A stretch of 19,328 nucleotides of DNA from positions 1 through 19,328 of the forward strand of contig JBOGWP010000025.1 of assembly GCA_050693875.1 (NCBI GenBank), written 5' to 3'. Source of the stretch: JBOGWP01 sp050693875 (GTDB lineage: Bacteria; Actinomycetota; CADDZG01; JAHWKV01; JBOGWP01). Position 1 is the first letter of the stretch. The number at the start of each line of letters is the position of its first letter. Position numbers and translations under genes: made by a program. This document shows positions 1-7,752 of this stretch, in pieces. The notes beneath the pieces were generated by a model. It had not been told where the DNA came from. It did no database searches and saw nothing but the letters and a program-made list of their open reading frames with translations.

Positions 1-147
1 CTCGACGAGTTCACCTTCCGGTTCAACCGCCGAACGAGTCGGAGCCGGGGCCTGCACTTCTACCGGCTTCTCCAGCAAGCGGCCAGCACGGATCCTCATC
101 CGCTCCACGAGCTCGTCGCTGCCACAAGCGGTGGTGACTGGAGTTAA
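1..147 (+). CDS. IS1595-family (ISXO2-like) transposase, C-terminal fragment
   Basis: The frame is open from the first base and ends at a TAA at 145-147, giving the last 48 residues of a protein whose start lies outside the window. It begins LDEFTFRFNRRTSR and continues GLHFYRLLQQA. This motif closely matches my memory of the C-terminus of IS1595/ISXO2-type DDE transposases, which cut and paste their own element. The 5' part, including the zinc-ribbon and the first catalytic residues, is not visible, so I cannot say whether the element is intact. The right terminal inverted repeat should lie in the next 100 bases or so, but I cannot define it without the left end. The family call rests on motif recall. 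Confidence 0.8.
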   Translation, partial: LDEFTFRFNRRTSRSRGLHFYRLLQQAASTDPHPLHELVAATSGGDWS

Positions 148-376
148 GGAGATACCCCATACATACGTTCATCTTAAGGAGGGGTGGTGACACAACGACG
201 CCGATAAAGCCCGCCGCCAAAGAAATCCCTTCTCTTTAGTTTTAGTACCAGGGTTGCGGTTCTTGCAGAGTCAGGCCCGAGCATCAGACGCAACAGTCGC
301 GGCACCTGGATCTCTCCCGCATGGGCTCAGCCACAACCTCTGTCCAAGAGAACGCAGGCGCCGAAGCGGAACGCAG
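148..376. other. Non-coding stretch between IS fragment and lipA
   Basis: No convincing gene is present. The first part probably carries the right end of the IS1595-like element. Around 170-215 the sequence has a purine-rich block and then GTGACACAACGAC, which may be part of the terminal repeat, but no partner end is available for comparison. An AT-richer patch at 220-250 follows. The rest lies downstream of lipA, and I see no strong terminator hairpin with a T-tract for lipA. Confidence 0.4.
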
Positions 377-1336
377 TCAGCCGGAGCGATGCCGGGCGCC
401 CATCCCCTTCAGCCGCTCCGCCGCCGCCCGGTACTGCGTCCCCGCGTGGTACGACGAGCGAACGAGCGGCCCCGCCTCGACCCAGGCGAACCCGAGCTCG
501 CCACCCAACCGACGATATGCGTCGAACTCGTCCGGGTGTACCCAGCGCTGGACGGGGAGGTGATGGTCGACCGACGGGGAAAGGTACTGGCCCATCGTCA
601 TCAGATCCACCCTCGCCTGCCGCAGGTCGCGGAGGGCATCGGCGACCTCCTCGAAGGTCTCGCCCATGCCCACGATGAGGTTGGATTTCGTCGGGATGTG
701 CGGCGCGCGCTCCTTGGCCATCCGCAGGACGTCGAGCGACCGGTCGTAGCGGAAGCCCGGGCGAACCTTGGCGTGCAGCCGGCGGACGGTTTCGAGGTTG
801 TGCGCGAACACATCGGGCTCGGCGTCCATCACGATGCCGACCGCGTCGGGGTTGCCCTTGAGGTCCCCGGTGAGCAGCTCGACCTTGCAGTCGGGAATCC
901 GCCGGCGGATCGCGCCGACCGTCGCGGCCCAGATCCGGGCCACCTCCGCAGGCGGGGCATCGTCACGCTCGACCCCGGTGATGACTGCGAAGCGAAGCCC
1001 CATCTGGGCGACCGCTTCGGCGACGCGTTCGGGCTCGTCCGGGTCGAGGGGGCCGGGCCGTCCTGTGGTGATGTCGCAAAAGCCGCACCGCCGGGTGCAC
1101 CGGTCACCGAGGATGAGGAAGGTCGCCTCACGCGCCTCCCAGCATTCGTAGATGTTCGGACACGAGGCCTCCTCGCACACGGTATGGAGCTGGAGGCCCC
1201 GCACCATGGACTTGAGGTCCTGATAGTTCGGCCCGGTGCGCAGTCGGGTCTTCAGCCAAGGCGGGCGCGGCACACCCCGCCCCGGAGCTGGATCCAGGGC
1301 GTCACGGCGAGGAATCTGCGATCCAAGGAAGACCAT
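377..1336 (-). CDS. lipA: Lipoyl synthase LipA
   Basis: This radical SAM enzyme inserts two sulfurs into protein-bound octanoyl groups to make the lipoyl cofactor of E2 and GcvH proteins. Both iron-sulfur motifs are intact: CEEASCPNIYEC (auxiliary cluster) and CTRRCGFC (SAM cluster), at about residues 54-65 and 80-87 from the chosen start. The family motifs VITGVERDD, IVGMGE, GQYL and the C-terminal RSSYHA serine motif are also present. The length of 319 aa is normal. I chose ATG at 1336 because an AGGGTGG ribosome-binding site lies about 7 bases upstream; the in-frame GTG at 1345 has none. The gene is divergent from the lipoprotein gene and lies on the same strand as the E2-lipB-E1 operon, but the plus-strand gene and a hairpin separate it from that operon, so it probably has its own promoter. 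Confidence 0.97.
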   Translation of the reverse strand: MVFLGSQIPRRDALDPAPGRGVPRPPWLKTRLRTGPNYQDLKSMVRGLQLHTVCEEASCPNIYECWEAREATFLILGDRCTRRCGFCDITTGRPGPLDPDEPERVAEAVAQMGLRFAVITGVERDDAPPAEVARIWAATVGAIRRRIPDCKVELLTGDLKGNPDAVGIVMDAEPDVFAHNLETVRRLHAKVRPGFRYDRSLDVLRMAKERAPHIPTKSNLIVGMGETFEEVADALRDLRQARVDLMTMGQYLSPSVDHHLPVQRWVHPDEFDAYRRLGGELGFAWVEAGPLVRSSYHAGTQYRAAAERLKGMGARHRSG

Positions 1337-1361
1337 GGGTTCCACCCTATTGCCAGCTCGG

Positions 1362-1372
1362 ACGGTTACCGT
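1362..1372. promoter_or_regulatory. Short palindrome in the lipA/lipoprotein divergent region
   Basis: ACGGT-T-ACCGT is a palindrome with 5-bp arms, in the 47 bases between the divergent starts of lipA (1336) and the lipoprotein gene (1384). Its position fits an operator controlling one or both genes. The arms are short enough to arise by chance, and no -10/-35 pair is clear here. Confidence 0.2.
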
Positions 1373-1383
1373 TCAGGGTAGCC

Positions 1384-1938
1384 GTGCGTCGAAACATCAT
1401 CATGATCCTCCCCCGACGGGCGCCCCGGCCGCACCGCCCGATCGTCGCGGCCGCCTTGCTTGCCGTGATGCTCGCGGCGTGCACCTCACCGGCGAGCCGC
1501 CGCACGGCAACCCCAACAGGGAGCCCGCACGTGGCGGCCTCTTCCTCGACGACGGCCCCGCGCACCGGGGGGCCTGCGACGGGGCCGACGGTGTGCCCCC
1601 CGCCGGACTTCATGGCGACCGCTGCGGTCCGGAACCTCGACCTCGCACCGGCTCCGCCCGCTCCGGACGACCCGACTCCCCGCGCCGACCTCGTGTGGAC
1701 CTTCCCGGGCGGAATAGTGGAGCTCTACCGCGGCGGGGAGGGACGTTATCCCGTGAATCCGGGGCGTCCCACCGTCGTGCGCGGCTTCGACGGGCAGATC
1801 GGCCCCATCCACGAAGGGTTCGGGGTGGAGTGGAGCGAGGGTTCGGACCCCTGCGAGCGCTTCGTGGTCAACGCCTTCGGCATGAGCGAGGCCGAGCTCC
1901 TCCGCTTCGCCAACGGGCTGCGGAGGACGGACAAGTAG
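1384..1938 (+). CDS. Putative lipoprotein with proline/threonine-rich linker
   Basis: The 184-residue protein has a basic N-terminus, a hydrophobic segment at about 19-32 and a lipobox LAAC with Cys33, so it should be exported, lipidated and held on the outer face of the membrane. A Ser/Thr/Pro-rich linker at about 34-70 leads to a compact C-terminal domain at about 100-184 with two cysteines. Its end (VEWSEGSDPCERFVVNAFGMSEAELLRFA) is reminiscent of the small DUF4367/MucB-like domains of membrane lipoproteins, but this is a weak resemblance and I assign no function. The GTG start at 1384 has AGGG about 7 bases upstream; an in-frame ATG at 1402 would still keep the lipobox. The gene is convergent with the E1-beta gene across a shared hairpin. 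Confidence 0.75.
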   Translation: MRRNIIMILPRRAPRPHRPIVAAALLAVMLAACTSPASRRTATPTGSPHVAASSSTTAPRTGGPATGPTVCPPPDFMATAAVRNLDLAPAPPAPDDPTPRADLVWTFPGGIVELYRGGEGRYPVNPGRPTVVRGFDGQIGPIHEGFGVEWSEGSDPCERFVVNAFGMSEAELLRFANGLRRTDK

Positions 1939-1990
1939 GTCACGGAGCCTCACGTCGTCCCCCGACGGCACGTCGCCACCAAACGGGGGG

Positions 1991-2014
1991 CAGTCGGGGG
2001 GACTCCCCCGACTG
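1991..2014. terminator. Perfect hairpin between convergent genes
   Basis: CAGTCGGGGG and CCCCCGACTG form a perfect 10-bp GC-rich stem around the loop GACT. It lies 52 bases after the lipoprotein stop and directly abuts the E1-beta stop codon (2015-2017), so it can act on transcripts from both sides. There is no T-tract on either strand, which makes it an atypical intrinsic terminator; hairpins of this kind are common in high-GC actinobacteria. Confidence 0.7.
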
Positions 2015-3001
2015 TCAGGCCTCGACGAGGTCCCGCATGGCGGAGTAGATCTTCTCCGGCGAGGGCATGCAGAACTCTTCCATGGTCTTGGCGAACGGCA
2101 TCGCCGGGACATCGGGCCCCCCGATGCGCACCACCGGGGCATCGAGCTCGTACAGCAGCTCCTCGCCGATGCGGGCGCTGATCTCCGCCCCGACGCCGAG
2201 CGTCCGGTTGTCCTCGTAGACCACCATCGCCTTCGAGGTCTTGCGGACCGAGTCGAAGATGGCGTCCCAGTCGACGGGTGCCACCGTCCGCAGGTCGATG
2301 ACCTCGACCTCGAGGCCCTCCTCCTCAGCGAGGCGCTCGGCGCCCTGGAGGCAGTAGTGGAGCATCAGCCCGTAGGCGATCACCGTGGCATGGCGGCCCT
2401 CGCGGACGGTGCGGGCCACGCCGATCGGGACCTCGTACTCCTCGTCCGGCACCTCGCCCGAGATCATGCGATAGCACTTCTTGTGCTCGAAGAAGAGCAC
2501 CGGATCGGGGTCGTACACCGCCGACCGCAACAGCCCCTTGGCGTCGTGCGGCGTAGCGGGGATCACCACCTTGAGCCCGGGGACGTGCGCGTAGAACGCC
2601 TCCACCGACTGGGAGTGGTACAGGGCCCCGTGCACCCCCCCGCCGAAGGGCGCGCGGATAACGAGGGGGCATCCGAAGTCGCCGTTGGTCCGGTAGCGCA
2701 TGCGTGCGGCCTCTGAGACGATCTGGTCGAAGGCGGGGTGGATGAAGTCGGCGAACTGGATCTCGGCGATCGGGAGCAGCCCGCCCAACGCCATCCCGAT
2801 GGCGTGGCCGACGATCGACGACTCCGCCAGCGGGGTGTCGATGACGCGCTCGTCGCCGAAGTGGGCGAGGAAGCCCTCGGTGGCTCGGAACACCCCGCCG
2901 CGGGCGCCGACGTCCTCGCCGAGCACCACGATCCGCTCGTCGGCATCCATCAGCTCCCACATCGTGTCGTGGACGGAGCGGATGAGGCTCTTCTCAGGCA
3001 T
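2015..3001 (-). CDS. bkdB: 2-oxoacid dehydrogenase E1 component, beta subunit (branched-chain type)
   Basis: This is the beta subunit of the thiamine-diphosphate-dependent, heterotetrameric E1 that decarboxylates 2-oxoacids and passes the acyl group to lipoyl-E2. It is 328 aa, the family's usual length. Recognisable motifs are LGEDVGARGGVFRAT near residue 28, DTPLAESSIVG with the conserved glutamate that activates ThDP (about residue 60), and the C-terminal transketolase domain with VIDLRTVAPVDWDA. The start at 3001 is set by the overlap ATGCCTGA with the E1-alpha stop (2994-3001), which implies translational coupling. The longer frame upstream lies inside the E1-alpha gene. The substrate could be branched-chain 2-oxoacids or pyruvate; the partner's motif favours branched-chain acids. 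The bkd symbol is provisional. Confidence 0.93.
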   Translation of the reverse strand: MPEKSLIRSVHDTMWELMDADERIVVLGEDVGARGGVFRATEGFLAHFGDERVIDTPLAESSIVGHAIGMALGGLLPIAEIQFADFIHPAFDQIVSEAARMRYRTNGDFGCPLVIRAPFGGGVHGALYHSQSVEAFYAHVPGLKVVIPATPHDAKGLLRSAVYDPDPVLFFEHKKCYRMISGEVPDEEYEVPIGVARTVREGRHATVIAYGLMLHYCLQGAERLAEEEGLEVEVIDLRTVAPVDWDAIFDSVRKTSKAMVVYEDNRTLGVGAEISARIGEELLYELDAPVVRIGGPDVPAMPFAKTMEEFCMPSPEKIYSAMRDLVEA

Positions 3002-4067
3002 TGGCGCCGCCTCCCCCGGATCGGCCGGGGCGACGGGGTGGCCGCAGCTGCGGGGGCGGCTCCTCAGCGAAGACGTGGCGAAGCGCGTGCTCTGGCGGGG
3101 CAGGCCGCGCATCGAGCGCGTATGCCACCGCCTCTGCGATCTCGCTGCGCACCTCCTCGCGCAGGACCTCGAGCTCGCTGTCGCGGGTGATCTTGTGATC
3201 CTTCAGGTAGGCCTCGAAGCGCGGAATCGGGTCCTTCGCCCGCCACGCCTCGACCTCGTCGCGGCTCCGGTACGTTCGGTCGTCGTCGTCCGAGGTATGC
3301 GGGGCGAAGCGATAGGTCTTGCACTCGATCAGCGTCGGGCCCTCCCCCACCCGTGCCCGGTCGATCGCCTCGACGGCGAGGCCGTAGCAGGCGAGCAGGT
3401 CGTTGCCGTCGACCACATGCCCGCCGAAGCCGTACGCCGACGCCCGGTCGGCGACGTTGGGGATCGCCATCTGCTTGCTCGTGGGAACGCTAATCGCGTA
3501 CTGGTTGTTCTCGCAGATGAACACGATGGGAAGACGGTGGATGCCGGCGAAGTTCATCGCCTCGTGCCAGTCTCCCTGCGAGGTGGCTCCCTCACCGAAC
3601 CAGCAGACCACGACGGAGGACTCGCGCCGGTACTTCATGGCATACGCAATCCCGGCGGCGTGAGGCAGCTGCGTTCCGACCGGCGAGGAGTGGCTGATGA
3701 TGCCGAGGCGGCGGCTCCCCCAGTGCGCCGGCATCTGCCGTCCGCCCGACGACGGGTCCTCGGCTTTCGCGAACACGCCCAGCACCACGTCGCGGGGGGT
3801 CATCCCGGCGACCAGGACGCCGGCGAGGTCGCGGTAGTAGGGCACGTAGTAGTCGCTTCCGGGGCGGAGGGGATAGGCGGTTCCCACCTGGCAGGCTTCG
3901 TGGCCGGCGACGCTGACTACAAACGGCGCCTTTCCCTGCCGGTTGAGCGCCCAGAGGCGTTCGTCGAGCAGCCGGGCGGTGATCATGTAGCGGTGCATCT
4001 CGAGAAGCTGTCCGTCGGTAAGACCGAGCCGGTGGTGGACGAGCTCCGGCTTCTCGAGCCTGGCCAT
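2994..4067 (-). CDS. bkdA: 2-oxoacid dehydrogenase E1 component, alpha subunit (branched-chain type)
   Basis: This 357-residue subunit carries the ThDP-binding motif from GEGATSQGDWHEA to ENN (about residues 158-188), the GHEA motif near residue 55 and an HTSDDDDRTYR loop near 257. That loop resembles the HSTSDDxxxYR segment typical of branched-chain E1-alpha, so a branched-chain 2-oxoacid dehydrogenase is more likely than pyruvate dehydrogenase. It pairs with the downstream beta subunit to release CO2 and acylate E2. The ATG at 4067 is preceded by AGGAGG at 8 bases, and the lipB stop TAG lies one base upstream, so an upstream in-frame ATG at 4118 inside lipB is rejected. The C-terminal 15 residues are rich in Pro, Arg and Gly, an ordinary variable tail. 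Confidence 0.93.
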   Translation of the reverse strand: MARLEKPELVHHRLGLTDGQLLEMHRYMITARLLDERLWALNRQGKAPFVVSVAGHEACQVGTAYPLRPGSDYYVPYYRDLAGVLVAGMTPRDVVLGVFAKAEDPSSGGRQMPAHWGSRRLGIISHSSPVGTQLPHAAGIAYAMKYRRESSVVVCWFGEGATSQGDWHEAMNFAGIHRLPIVFICENNQYAISVPTSKQMAIPNVADRASAYGFGGHVVDGNDLLACYGLAVEAIDRARVGEGPTLIECKTYRFAPHTSDDDDRTYRSRDEVEAWRAKDPIPRFEAYLKDHKITRDSELEVLREEVRSEIAEAVAYALDARPAPPEHALRHVFAEEPPPQLRPPRRPGRSGGGGANA

Positions 4068-4068
4068 A

Positions 4069-4887
4069 CTAGTGGCCTCCTGCCCCTTGTTCGGGGTGGG
4101 CCAGCTCGCTTGCCCCACGCGGGGAACGGACCGAGCGCAACTCGATCACCCGCGCCCCATCCTCGACGGGGACGCCGAGCGCGGCGAGCCCGAGGTCGTC
4201 GGGAGTGGCCGGCACCGGACGCCGGTGGAGGAGCTCGGAGAGCCTTTCCACGACGGCGCGCCGGACCTGTCCGATCGGAACGTCCTCGCAGCGGAGCTTG
4301 GCTAGCGACGTCATGCGGACCCCGTCGATACCGCACGCGACGATTCCTTCGAAGTACGACAGGTCCGTGCCGACGTTGAGCGCAAAACCGTGACGCGAGA
4401 CCCCGCGCCCGATGTGAACGCCGATCGAGGCGAGCTTCGCATCGCCGACCCACACCCCCGTTAGCGCGGGTGGCCCCGGACGGCGCGAGGCGATCACTCC
4501 GAGGCTCCGAACCGCCCGGATCAGCGCCTCCTCGAGCGTGCGAAGGTACCGGATGGGGTCCGGGCGTCCGGGCTCCTCCTCGCCGGCGGGGCGGGGGCGA
4601 AGGTCGATGATCGGGTACCCGACAAGCTGGCCGGGTCCGTGATAGGTGACGCTGCCGCCGCGGTCGCACTCGTGCACCTCGATGCCGGCCGCGGCGAGCG
4701 CCCGGTCGTCGAGCAGCAGGTGCTCCCTGTTGAAGCGGCGTCCGAGCGTGTAGACGTGGGGGTGCTCGAGGAGGAGCAGCACATCGGGGATCTCCTGAGC
4801 GACCCGCCGGCGGTGCAGCTCCCGCTGCCATTCCTCCGCGATCCCATAGGGGACGACGCCGGCCTCGACGACGCGGATCGGCAACAT
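4069..4887 (-). CDS. lipB: Octanoyl-[ACP]:protein octanoyltransferase LipB
   Basis: LipB moves octanoate from acyl carrier protein to the target lysine of lipoyl domains, the step before LipA. The 272-residue protein has the family signature RGGSVTYHGPGQ (77-88), the catalytic lysine in GDAKLASIG (Lys151) and the catalytic cysteine in GIVACGI (Cys185). It is slightly longer than many LipB proteins, with a C-terminal extension after about residue 240 that I do not recognise. The ATG at 4887 is 10 bases after the E2 stop; no strong ribosome-binding site is visible, so translation is probably coupled to E2. It sits between the E2 and E1 genes, beside the lipoyl acceptor it serves. A dlaT-lipB-lipA neighbourhood is known in mycobacteria. 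Confidence 0.96.
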   Translation of the reverse strand: MLPIRVVEAGVVPYGIAEEWQRELHRRRVAQEIPDVLLLLEHPHVYTLGRRFNREHLLLDDRALAAAGIEVHECDRGGSVTYHGPGQLVGYPIIDLRPRPAGEEEPGRPDPIRYLRTLEEALIRAVRSLGVIASRRPGPPALTGVWVGDAKLASIGVHIGRGVSRHGFALNVGTDLSYFEGIVACGIDGVRMTSLAKLRCEDVPIGQVRRAVVERLSELLHRRPVPATPDDLGLAALGVPVEDGARVIELRSVRSPRGASELAHPEQGAGGH

Positions 4888-4897
4888 AGTCAGTGCG

Positions 4898-6382
4898 TCA
4901 CCGCTGCGAGGGAAGGTAGGCCGAGAGATCTGGTGCGAAATCGGCGTCTTCGAGCAGGCCCTTGAGGTAAGACAGGAACTGCGCCGCCTCCGCTCCGTCG
5001 ATGACTCGGTGATCCCACGACATCGACAGGAACACCATGGGCCGGATCGCGATCGAGTCGCTGCCAAACTCGTCTGTGACGACCACCGGCCGCTTCGTGA
5101 CCGCGTCGACGGCGAGGATTCCGGTCTGCCCCTTGTTGATGATGGGCACCGAGACGATCGAGCCGAACGGCCCGGGGTTGGTGATCGTGAAGCTCCCGCC
5201 CTGGACGTCGTCGGGCGCGAGCTTCTTCGAGCGGGCACGCTGGGCGAGGTCCCGGACCATCCGGGCCAGCCCCACGAGGTTCATGCCGTCCGCGGCCTTG
5301 ATCACCGGGACGATCAGACCTTGGTCGAGCGCCACCGCAATCCCGAGGTTGACGTAGTGCTTGCGAGTCACGGTGCCGTCGCCGTTCCAGGTGGAGTTGA
5401 CCTGGGGGAACTTCAGCAATGCCAGGGTCACGGCCTTGCAGACGAAGGGCATCCACGTGAGTGAGAACCCCTCTCGCTCCTTGAAGGTCGGTCCCGCCTG
5501 GGCGCGCAGGCGCGCGATGCGGCCCATGTCGACCTCCACCGAGTTCCACGCCCGCGCCGTGTCGAGGTGGGAGCGAAGCATGTGATCCGCGATCGCCTTC
5601 CGCATGTGGGCGACCGGGACGGTCTCCTCCCCGCCCTGAAGATGCTCGACGCGCGGCGCTGCGGCGGCGGGTGCCTTCTCTCCGGCCGGTTCGGCCGCAG
5701 CGGCCGGCGCGGCGGAACCGTCCGACGCGGCCGCGGCGGCGCCGTCGCCCCCTGCCGACCCCCGTGACGCGACGTACGAGAGCACGTCCTCCTTCGTGAT
5801 CCGCCCTCCCGCACCCGTCCCGCGGACCGAGGTGAGATCGATGCCGTGCTCGCCGGCGAGTCGGCGGACCAGTGGCGACAGGATCGCTCGCCGGGGCTCG
5901 TCGCCGCCGGCGGAGGCAGCAGCCGCGGGAGCCTCGCCGGGCGGTGCCTCCTTCGGCGGGGAGGCCTCAGGGCTGGGCGCCTTCGGCTCTGGGGTTGATG
6001 CTGCGGCCGCCGGCTCCTCCGGCTGCGCGGGCGCGGGAGCCTTCTCGGCCCCGCCGGGCGCTTCGTCCCTCGACGCCTCGGCGCTCTCGGTCTTGTCGCC
6101 CTTGTCGTCCTTCTCGAGCTTCGCTCCGTTTCCGGTAACCTCGCCCTCGGCTCCGATCTCGACGAGCAGCGTTCCCACCTTTACTGTCTCGCCCTCGGGG
6201 ACGTGGATCTTGAGGATGGTTCCCGACGCGGGCGCCGGAATCTCGCTGTCGACCTTGTCGGTCGAGACTTCGAGCAGTGATTCATCGGCCTGAACCGATT
6301 CGCCCTCTTGCTTCAGCCACCGTGTGATGGTCCCTTCGACCACGGTCTCGCCGAGCTGGGGCATTTTCACTTCTGTTGCCAT
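4898..6382 (-). CDS. 2-oxoacid dehydrogenase E2, dihydrolipoamide acyltransferase
   Basis: This is the core acyltransferase of a 2-oxoacid dehydrogenase complex (494 aa). In order it has one lipoyl domain (1-77) with the lipoylation lysine in STDKVDSEIPA (Lys43); a long Ala/Pro/Glu linker (80-163); a peripheral subunit-binding domain (about 165-202, SPLVRRLAGEHGIDL); a second Ala-rich linker; and the catalytic domain (about 255-494) with DHRVIDGAE, the catalytic His458 and Asp462. The start at 6382 has GGGAGG 5 bases upstream. It is the first gene of the operon. Because it is the only E2 in the window, it might also accept acetyl groups from AceE; it could therefore be called bkdC, sucB-like or dlaT, and I leave the symbol empty. 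A weak -10-like hexamer (TAGGAT, 6409-6414 on the minus strand) lies upstream without a clear -35. Confidence 0.95.
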   Translation of the reverse strand: MATEVKMPQLGETVVEGTITRWLKQEGESVQADESLLEVSTDKVDSEIPAPASGTILKIHVPEGETVKVGTLLVEIGAEGEVTGNGAKLEKDDKGDKTESAEASRDEAPGGAEKAPAPAQPEEPAAAASTPEPKAPSPEASPPKEAPPGEAPAAAASAGGDEPRRAILSPLVRRLAGEHGIDLTSVRGTGAGGRITKEDVLSYVASRGSAGGDGAAAAASDGSAAPAAAAEPAGEKAPAAAAPRVEHLQGGEETVPVAHMRKAIADHMLRSHLDTARAWNSVEVDMGRIARLRAQAGPTFKEREGFSLTWMPFVCKAVTLALLKFPQVNSTWNGDGTVTRKHYVNLGIAVALDQGLIVPVIKAADGMNLVGLARMVRDLAQRARSKKLAPDDVQGGSFTITNPGPFGSIVSVPIINKGQTGILAVDAVTKRPVVVTDEFGSDSIAIRPMVFLSMSWDHRVIDGAEAAQFLSYLKGLLEDADFAPDLSAYLPSQR

Positions 6383-6474
6383 TCCGGCCTCCCGTCGCAG
6401 CTTCCACAATCCTACTCCGGCCCCCGAGGGGGACGGCTTCACCGGACCTCCGTAGAATCCCCGAGGATGTCGTC

Positions 6475-7131
6475 ATGACCGAGCTGGTCGATGCAGTCAA
6501 GGCTGGCGATCGTGCTCGCGTGGAGTCGCTTCTTTCTCAATACCCCATGCTGGCGTCGCGTCCCGCCGGCGACGGGCTCTCGCCGCTCCTGCATGCCGTG
6601 TACCGGAGCCGGCACGACCTCGTCGACCTGCTGCTGGCCGCCGGGGTGGAGCTCTCCGTCTTCGAGGCGGCGGCTCTCGGCGACGGGCCCCGGCTCGCCG
6701 CGTTGCTCGACCACGAATCATCGCTCGTCGAGGCGCGGTCCCCCGACGGCTTCACGCCCCTTCATCTGGCGTCGTTCTTCGGCCGCCCGGACGCGGTCCG
6801 GCTGCTCCTCGCTCGCGGTGCCGATCCCCGCGTGATCTCCTCGAACGATGTGGCCGTGACCGCGCTCAACAGCGCCGCCGCGGCGAACCACTACGACATC
6901 TCGGTGCTGTTGCTCGGCGCGGGCGCGGAGGCGGACGCGCGGATGGAGGGAGGATGGACTCCCCTCATGGCCGCGGCCGACAACGGCGACGGGCGGATGG
7001 TGCGCCTCCTGCTCGACCACGCCGCCGATGCCCGTGCGCGAGCCGACGACGGACGCGCGCCCATCGACCTCGCCCGCGCCCGCGAACACGGCGAGGTCGT
7101 GGCGATGCTCTCGGAGGCCGAGCCGAGCTAG
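6475..7131 (+). CDS. Ankyrin-repeat protein
   Basis: The 218-residue protein is made almost wholly of ankyrin repeats, roughly at 33-60, 61-88 (degenerate), 91-120, 127-156, 159-189 and 192-212. The clearest are DGFTPLHLASFFGRPDAVRL and GGWTPLMAAADNGDGRMVRL. Ankyrin stacks bind other proteins, and the partner cannot be predicted here. There is no signal peptide or membrane segment, so it is probably cytoplasmic. I chose the ATG at 6475 because GAGGA lies 7 bases upstream; a longer frame begins inside the E2 leader. It is divergent from the E2 gene with 92 bases between starts, so the two may share a control region. Confidence 0.88.
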   Translation: MTELVDAVKAGDRARVESLLSQYPMLASRPAGDGLSPLLHAVYRSRHDLVDLLLAAGVELSVFEAAALGDGPRLAALLDHESSLVEARSPDGFTPLHLASFFGRPDAVRLLLARGADPRVISSNDVAVTALNSAAAANHYDISVLLLGAGAEADARMEGGWTPLMAAADNGDGRMVRLLLDHAADARARADDGRAPIDLARAREHGEVVAMLSEAEPS

Positions 7132-7150
7132 TCGGGGAGGGCGGGTCGGG

Positions 7151-7175
7151 CCCCGGCCAGGACTAGGAGCCGGGG
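7151..7175 (+). terminator. Hairpin downstream of the ankyrin gene
   Basis: CCCCGGC (7151-7157) pairs with GCCGGGG (7169-7175) around an 11-base loop, 20 bases after the ankyrin stop codon. There is no T-tract. A second imperfect GC-rich hairpin follows at about 7198-7226. Either may end the transcript. Confidence 0.4.
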
Positions 7176-7395
7176 TCAGACCGGGCCGCAAGAAAATGGC
7201 GCGCCCGGGCTATTGGCCCCGGCGCCCGGCAGGTCTAGGCTGTTTCTGCGTTCGGCAGGACTCGGTGTGACCCCTCGTCCCAACCTGCGGGACGGCGCCC
7301 AACAGAGCCTCACGGGCAGGGGACGTTCCGGCAGAGCCTAGTCGGGTCGCTTCGCTCCCCGGCACAGGCCAGAAAGGCCAGAAAGGCAAGGGGCG

Positions 7396-7560
7396 GCCTC
7401 CGGCCGCGGTCCTCAATGTCGGCCCGCCTCGCCCCCGCTCGGCGAGCCGAGCCTCCGGCCGCGGTCCTCAATGTCGGCCCGCCTCGCCCCCGCTCGGCGA
7501 GCCGAGCCTCCGGCGGCGTCGTTCAATGCCGGCAGGGCCTCGCTTCGCTCGGTGCCTGCC
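7396..7560. repeat. 55-bp tandem repeat, two perfect copies plus a diverged third
   Basis: Copy 1 (7396-7450) and copy 2 (7451-7505) read as identical over 55 bases, each starting GCCTCCGGCCGCGGTCCTCA. A third, diverged unit follows from 7506 and keeps the start GCCTCCGGC, the TTCAATG-CGG core and a CCTCGC...CGCTCGG segment. Each unit contains GCTCGGC-GA-GCCGAGC, a short inverted repeat at the unit junction, so the array can form serial hairpins. The unit does not look like a CRISPR repeat because there are no unique spacers. Confidence 0.85.
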
Positions 7561-7562
7561 GG
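7529..7562. repeat. Inverted repeat with 8-bp perfect arms
   Basis: CCGGCAGG (7529-7536) pairs with CCTGCCGG (7555-7562) around an 18-base GC-rich centre that includes CGCTTCGCTCGG. It overlaps the decayed third copy of the 55-bp repeat. It could be a transcript-stabilising or terminating hairpin, or a REP-like element. Confidence 0.5.
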
Positions 7563-7598
7563 GCCCCGCTTGGGTGCGCCCCTGGTGGGCTCTCGTCC

Positions 7599-7632
7599 CA
7601 AACTTGACTCATTCGCTCGGCACCTCAAGCTG
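7599..7632 (-). repeat. Copy 1 of a dispersed element also found at 18952-18992
   Basis: Read on the minus strand, this segment is CAGCTTGAGGTGCCGA followed directly by GCGAATGAGTCAAGTTTG. The same two blocks occur on the plus strand at 18952-18992, with one mismatch in the first block and 7 extra bases between the blocks. The second block is an exact 18-base match. The right-hand copy lies just outside a transposase stop codon, so this copy may be the remnant of an insertion-sequence end. Confidence 0.6.
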
Positions 7633-7723
7633 GGCTAGCCGCCCATCCCTGATACAATGCCGGGCACGCAAAATGCCGCCGGCGAATCGGCGGCCACGAC
7701 TGCGCTGCCCACCGGGTTCCGGC

Positions 7724-7752
7724 TTCCGACCTGGACGGAATAGTCGGATAAT
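7724..7752 (+). promoter_or_regulatory. Possible promoter of the NuoF-like gene
   Basis: GATAAT at 7747-7752 differs from the consensus -10 by one base, and TTCCGA lies 17 bases upstream as a poor -35 match (3 of 6). Transcription from here would give a leader of roughly 60 bases before the GTG at 7818. The match is by eye only. Confidence 0.3.

Noticed and set aside
254..1381. A 375-residue plus-strand open frame
   Set aside because: It is antisense to lipA, whose iron-sulfur motifs are unmistakable; the translation is low-complexity and arises from high-GC codon bias.
2700..4379. A 559-residue plus-strand open frame
   Set aside because: It lies antisense across E1-beta, E1-alpha and lipB, has no recognisable domain, and its length reflects absence of stops in GC-rich antisense DNA.
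7396..7560. CRISPR array
   Set aside because: The 55-bp units are directly adjacent, with no unique spacers between them and no cas gene nearby.
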